From Seriola aureovittata (Eukaryota; Chordata; Actinopteri; Carangiformes; Carangidae): a stretch of 64,000 bases of DNA. The stretch is from positions 12,094,542-12,158,541 of the forward strand of contig NC_079387.1 of NCBI RefSeq assembly GCF_021018895.1, given 5' to 3'. The position numbers were made by a program, and so were the translations under genes. A model generated the notes under the pieces. That model had not been told where the DNA came from. It did not search any database and was given only the letters and a program-made list of their open reading frames with translations. Within the stretch, counting starts at the first letter, position 1, and each line of letters starts with the position of its first letter. Of this stretch, positions 58,849-64,000 are shown one piece after another.

Positions 58849-60550
58849 TTAACCCTCCTGTTGTCCTCATTTTCTGTATACACCCCGTGTCCTCCGGGTC
58901 AAAATGACCCGTCTTCACTAAACCCCCAATATAAGCAGCTTAATTGAATTTAAACACCAAATTTCCTCTTGCTTGAAGAAAACAACTTGTCATTCACCAC
59001 AAAATGTGTGAATACCTGAGTTTTCCCTCTTCACTTGTATTTCTATAACTTAAGAAAAGAAAAAAAATGTGCAAAAGGGAGTTTTGAGTTATGCATTTTT
59101 ATTCATCCCAATGACTCAGTTTCCTTCTTTTCTTTCTCCAGTGAACAATTTAAGACAATCTACAATACAAAAATATGAAAAATAACATAAGACAGACATT
59201 AGCATCAGTGATTAGTATCAGTGTCACAGAAAACAGTCAAACAAATCAATAGTGAAAATCACTTTTATTACAAATATGAAAATAGATTCACTCTAAATGG
59301 AACGAGTTGCTCATCCACTGTTACGTCAGGCCCTGGATTGTAGAGGTAGGGCAGCCGCTCCACCCACTTGTCCCAGACCTCTCTTATGGCTGCAAGTTTG
59401 TCTGTCACACGTCTTGCTGGTCTTGACTCACGGTCATCAAATCGTAGCAGTCTTGAGTAGGTGTGAAAGAGTTTGAGTGGCATTGTGGCTCGGAAAATTG
59501 GCCTTCCACTCTCTGCATCCCATAGACTAGCTGCAGCCTCACCTTGGGACCTGTATACACCGGCTAAGATTAGCAGCCCTAAGTAGGCCTGCAGGTCAGT
59601 CTCATCCATCTTTTTCCAGCTGTCTCCATATTTGAGAAAACCCTCCAGATTTGTCATCTCCAGGATTATTTTTTCTATTGCTGGTGTGATAAACAGGTAG
59701 AATGTAGAGACAATGTCATGGGCATGAGAAACGGCATACCTTGTGGGTCCTGGGGTCACCTTTATGACGTTTTGTTCTGCATGCCTGCCGTGTTGGTCAT
59801 ATGCTGCTGAGGACCATGTTATTTTGCCATTTTTTGAAAGGAAAGTCTCTCTTTCAGCTTCAGGGTTTTCTTCTTCTTCTGAAGATGATTCATCATGCTC
59901 TGGGTTGTATTCCTCCCCATCTTCTTCTTCTGATACATCCTCCACTTCCTCTTCTGAATCAGAGTTGTCTTGCTGGACATCTGAAAAAATCAGCTCTAGA
60001 GCCTCTTCAACGTTATAACGCACACTCATGGCTTCAGCACAGACAGAATTCGGGGTCCTGTCATCTGCAGCACCTTTATAACCTCTGGAAATCCACAGAA
60101 AAAGAGCTCTGCAGTCTGTGACAACACCTTTGTGTTGTTTACATCTGCTACTGTCTTGTTCACGTTTACTAGTAATTAATCTGAGACTGATCATAGGCAC
60201 AGCAGTCCGCGAGAAGACCACCTGATTTGTCTTGTTAACTTCTGCTACTGATTGATCTGAGACACAACTAAAACATTGTAACATTATGTGGTGTGTAAAT
60301 AACTCTGTGACCATGATTTCAACTCTTTTTGCCTCACGGGTCATTTTGACCCGAAGACCATCTTTGTACCTTTTTTTGTACACCTTACATGGAAATGTGA
60401 ATAAAAGAAACATTTCACTTTTTCCACTGTTGGTGCCAAATTAGGCAAAGTCATAAAATTTCAAGTTAAAAAAATATCATTTAGGGGATTTTTTTTTGGT
60501 TTTTAACACAGTGGCGGGTCATTTTGACCCGAGGACAACAGGAGGGTTAA
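58849..60550 (-). mobile_element. piggyBac element, internally deleted
   Basis: Flanked by TTAA on both sides (58849-58852 and 60547-60550). Inverted ends CCCTCCTGTTGTCCTC are perfect for 16 bp, with GGGTCAAAATGACCC-type subterminal palindromes at both ends (about 58897, 60340 and 60514). It encodes only the N-terminal part of a transposase. It has inserted at the acceptor/exon boundary of the SAMD3-like last exon. Confidence 0.93.
59268..60029 (-). pseudogene. Truncated piggyBac transposase (PGBD4-like N-terminal part)
   Basis: From the likely start at 60029 the 253-aa frame has an acidic N-terminus (SDSEEEVEDVSEEEDGEEY) typical of the family, then the start of the DDE_Tnp_1_7 domain (YAVSHAHDIVSTFYLFITPA). 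It ends just after VDEQLVPF, which carries the first catalytic Asp. Family members run to roughly 580 aa. The other catalytic Asps and the C-terminal Cys-rich domain are missing, so it should be inactive. The frame stays open upstream to 60413, but that part lacks family similarity. Confidence 0.85.
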
Positions 60551-60747
60551 GGAAAGAGGTTCTTGATGATTGTAAAAGTGTGGCAAAGGCTTGCCTGCTG
60601 CTGATGGGCTTTATCCATGCAATGAACCTGAGTTACCCACCAAAGTTGAAATACACATTTGAAGTGTTTCAGAAGCTCTTTCTTGAGCTTGACATCCTGA
60701 AGATGTCTCCCAAAGTCCGGGCTTTGCACAACAAACTCATATCATGA
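60551..60747 (+). pseudogene. Last exon of a SAMD3-like gene, split by piggyBac
   Basis: Reads KEVLDDCKSVAKACLLLMGF, then NLSYPPKLKYTFEVFQKLFL and SPKVRALHNKLIS with TGA at 60745-60747. This resembles the C-terminus of the many fish proteins named sterile alpha motif domain-containing protein 3-like. Joining across the piggyBac restores TTTAG followed by TTAAGGAAAGAG, a splice acceptor and in-frame exon start. The rest of the gene is missing from the element. Confidence 0.55.
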
Positions 60748-61758
60748 GATGACTGTTTTCATGCAAGTTTCTGAACCAACTGCATTGTTTAACTTGTGGT
60801 TCAGAGGAAATACTAGGTGGCTAGTAGGAATAACTAGTTAAAGAAATGTCCTGTTCTAAATGTTGAGCCTGAGCCCAGTTTGTGTATTCTGTTATGCTAA
60901 CTGGCATATGGAATTGTATTGCAGGTAGAACACATTGTGAATGGTTACACACAATTGTTGGAGTTACCTTTTAAAGAAAGTAACATATTTCTAACTGCAC
61001 TTTCATGTTTCTTGCAGTATTTGCACTTTATGGTACTTGCAGTTGTTTCACTTTAAAGTGATACCTTTAGGCATTTCATTGGACATTTTCTTTGTAAATG
61101 TTCTTGTCAAGGCTCTCTGACATACAAAGCATCAGAGGTCAAATGTCCCATTTAAAAATGTGTCAGAGCAAACAATAAACAGCCACACAGATGGCTTTTA
61201 GTGAAAGTTGTTCTTAAATTCTAACTGGCAACACTGTTTTGATATGTATCTGGTAATGCCAGCGCCAGAGTCAGTATGTTGGATTACTGTAAGCAGTGAC
61301 CTCTTTCACCTGTGTTGGGAAATAAATTTACTGTTAAAAAGGTTATTTCATGTTATGTGTTTCTTATTAGAATTTCCAGAGTAAAAATTACAAAGAATTT
61401 CTGTGTGGAAATTGTTACAGAGTCTTTTTCAAGTAAATGTTAGTGAAATAATGCTAAATTGAGAACTTGGTCCAGCCATTTAAAAGCTTAGGAAAAAGCA
61501 AGTATTTTTTTACAGAAATTTGTAAGTAAATGCAGTGGTAGTCTGAGTAAATTTTACAGAAGGGGAATGAGTAAAATTTACTCATGAAAACAGAAATTTG
61601 CTAGTAATCTTTACAAGTGTTTCTTGGTTAAACTTAACACTTATTGGTATGTAGACTTTACTTGAGAATATCCTTAGTTAAATTTACTAGGAATTTGTGT
61701 GTGGAAATTGTTACCAAGGTTTTTTTTAAGTAAATCACACTGCACATTTTTTTCAGTG

Positions 61759-62657
61759 TATGGTGTGAATGAAGTTTGGTGTCAACTCTATCCGCTGTAA
61801 CTCCACAATATAATTTGATCACAATATTGATTGTGTTAATAAACGATAGACACATAAATAAACGGGATTTTAAATGGAGTTTAGTGAGAGATAAACGAAC
61901 AGAATAATATAATTACGTATTGTGTGATTACATTTCCGTGAAGGTTTTGGGGAAACCGTTGTCATGGTAACCACAGTGCCATGGAGGTTTTTTCTTGCCT
62001 GTATTGCAGTTGTTGACCAGCAGGGGGCAGTTACCGAATGTCAGGCTTGTTCATGTTGGTGGTGTTATTGAGAGGAAAGGAAGAGGCTTCTCCTCTTCCT
62101 GTCCTTGACCTTTGACCCTGACAGAGGAGAAGTTTCAGAAAAACTCTGCTCACTCAGCAGGACAGAAGGAAAGACACTTTCCTGTCTGACAGTCCGTCCC
62201 ACTAGTTTGGATAAGAGTGAGACCTCCTGCAGCTGATCCACAGTCAAAAATGACTTTATATTAAAAACAAAAGAAACAGAATTATTTAAAAAAAAAAAAA
62301 AAAAAAAAAACTCATCTGCATTTATATTTACTGAATATCTTTCTTTATTAAGTGACCAGTAATAATAATAATAATAAAGATATAAAATACGTTTTTCATG
62401 ACTAAATTTTAATTTCAGTTTAGTGTGAAACAAATTTAATTAATTTATGCATAAAAATAAAGTTTATTCAGCAGCTCACCACATAATAAAATTTGACACT
62501 TACGATAAAAGAATCATTAAAGAGTTCAATATTCACATAAACAATAAAGATGTAACGACTGAATTAAGGCAGAAGAAGAATTAAGTTCATGCTCGTCCAT
62601 CAACCAGAGAAACATTTAAATAAAGTTTGAAAGTTTTTCAAATCAGTTTGAAAACAT
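61759..62657. other. Intergenic, right of the TIR element
   Basis: AT-rich, with a poly-A run at about 62287-62310 and (AAT)n near 62350-62367. No gene was recognised. Confidence 0.5.
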
Positions 62658-62663
62658 TTTATT
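62658..62663 (-). terminator. AATAAA poly(A) signal for snx9
   Basis: A canonical hexamer on the minus strand 62 nt after the snx9 stop codon. Confidence 0.7.
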
Positions 62664-62724
62664 TTGTTAAATGTGTAACAGATGATGTCATTGGGCTGTG
62701 ACATCATCAGGCTCATCATCGTCC

Positions 62725-63957
<1,233 letters not shown>

Positions 63958-64000
63958 CTGAAACAGAAATAAACAACTGTATAAAATGTGTCACTGACAG

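Larger units (their letters stand above)
57518..61758 (+). mobile_element. 4.2-kb TIR element carrying SAMD3-like gene remnants
   Basis: Perfect 13-bp inverted ends CACTGAAAAAAAT (57518) and its complement (ending 61758), each flanked by TA. Subterminal AGTAAATTTTAC-like words recur on both sides. Inside are a CpG/NRF1-type promoter, a probable noncoding exon with donor at 57930-57931, an intron, and the last exon of a SAMD3-like gene, now split by a piggyBac. Without that insert it is about 2.5 kb, with no transposase of its own, so it is a non-autonomous or gene-bearing derivative. The superfamily is uncertain; CACTG ends suggest an IS3EU-like group. Confidence 0.6.

Noticed and set aside
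59743..60121. Plus-strand Ser-rich frames opposite the piggyBac transposase
   Set aside because: Antisense of the acidic N-terminal region of the transposase.

Overview
The window reads as nuclear DNA of a ray-finned, probably percomorph, fish. It holds intron-rich vertebrate genes with GT-AG splice sites, long AT-rich introns, teleost-type transposons (tRNA-SINE, hAT, piggyBac) and many mini- and microsatellites. There are no bacterial features.

Four protein-coding genes are supported. (1) mlph (melanophilin, + strand, coding exons 9195-22849) encodes the Rab27-myosin Va adaptor that moves melanosomes on actin. (2) lrrfip1 (+ strand, coding exons 27282-46812) encodes a coiled-coil, Flightless-I/nucleic-acid-binding scaffold. 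It has two alternative 3' ends: a 2.4-kb terminal exon with its own poly(A) signal, and a five-exon coiled-coil tail. (3) ackr3 (CXCR7, - strand, 51352-52434) is an intact single-exon decoy chemokine receptor. (4) The 3' half of a sorting-nexin-9-like gene (- strand, 62725-63957) runs off the right edge. MLPH, LRRFIP1 and ACKR3 are neighbours on human 2q37, so most of this is conserved synteny; SNX9 lies elsewhere in human.

Layout: 1-733 intergenic; 734-7468 a giant TTACTGTG-type minisatellite; 7.5-9.2 kb the mlph 5' flank; 9.2-22.9 kb mlph, whose introns carry a SINE with an expanded internal minisatellite, a CA-rich array and a 3.3-kb heptamer array; 22.9-24.4 kb a minisatellite abutting the mlph stop codon; 26.3-27.3 kb the lrrfip1 promoter and first exon, with two decayed upstream copies of that exon; 27.3-46.8 kb lrrfip1, with a dead hAT and several arrays; 48.6-50.0 kb a G-rich minisatellite; 51-54.7 kb ackr3 and its 5' region; 57.5-61.8 kb a TIR-bounded element carrying remnants of a SAMD3-like gene, split by a piggyBac at an intron/exon junction; 62.7-64 kb snx9. 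Arrays longer than 400 bp occupy very roughly 18 kb. Most very long open frames in the window are stop-free tandem repeats, not genes.

I did not find a novel multi-gene system. The most interesting observations are the decayed triplication of lrrfip1 exon 1, the nested transposons, simple repeats that form splice-site contexts in lrrfip1, the mixed MLPH/MyRIP C-terminus of the fish melanophilin, and higher-order structure in the arrays. All homology calls are from recognition of family sequence, not from a search.
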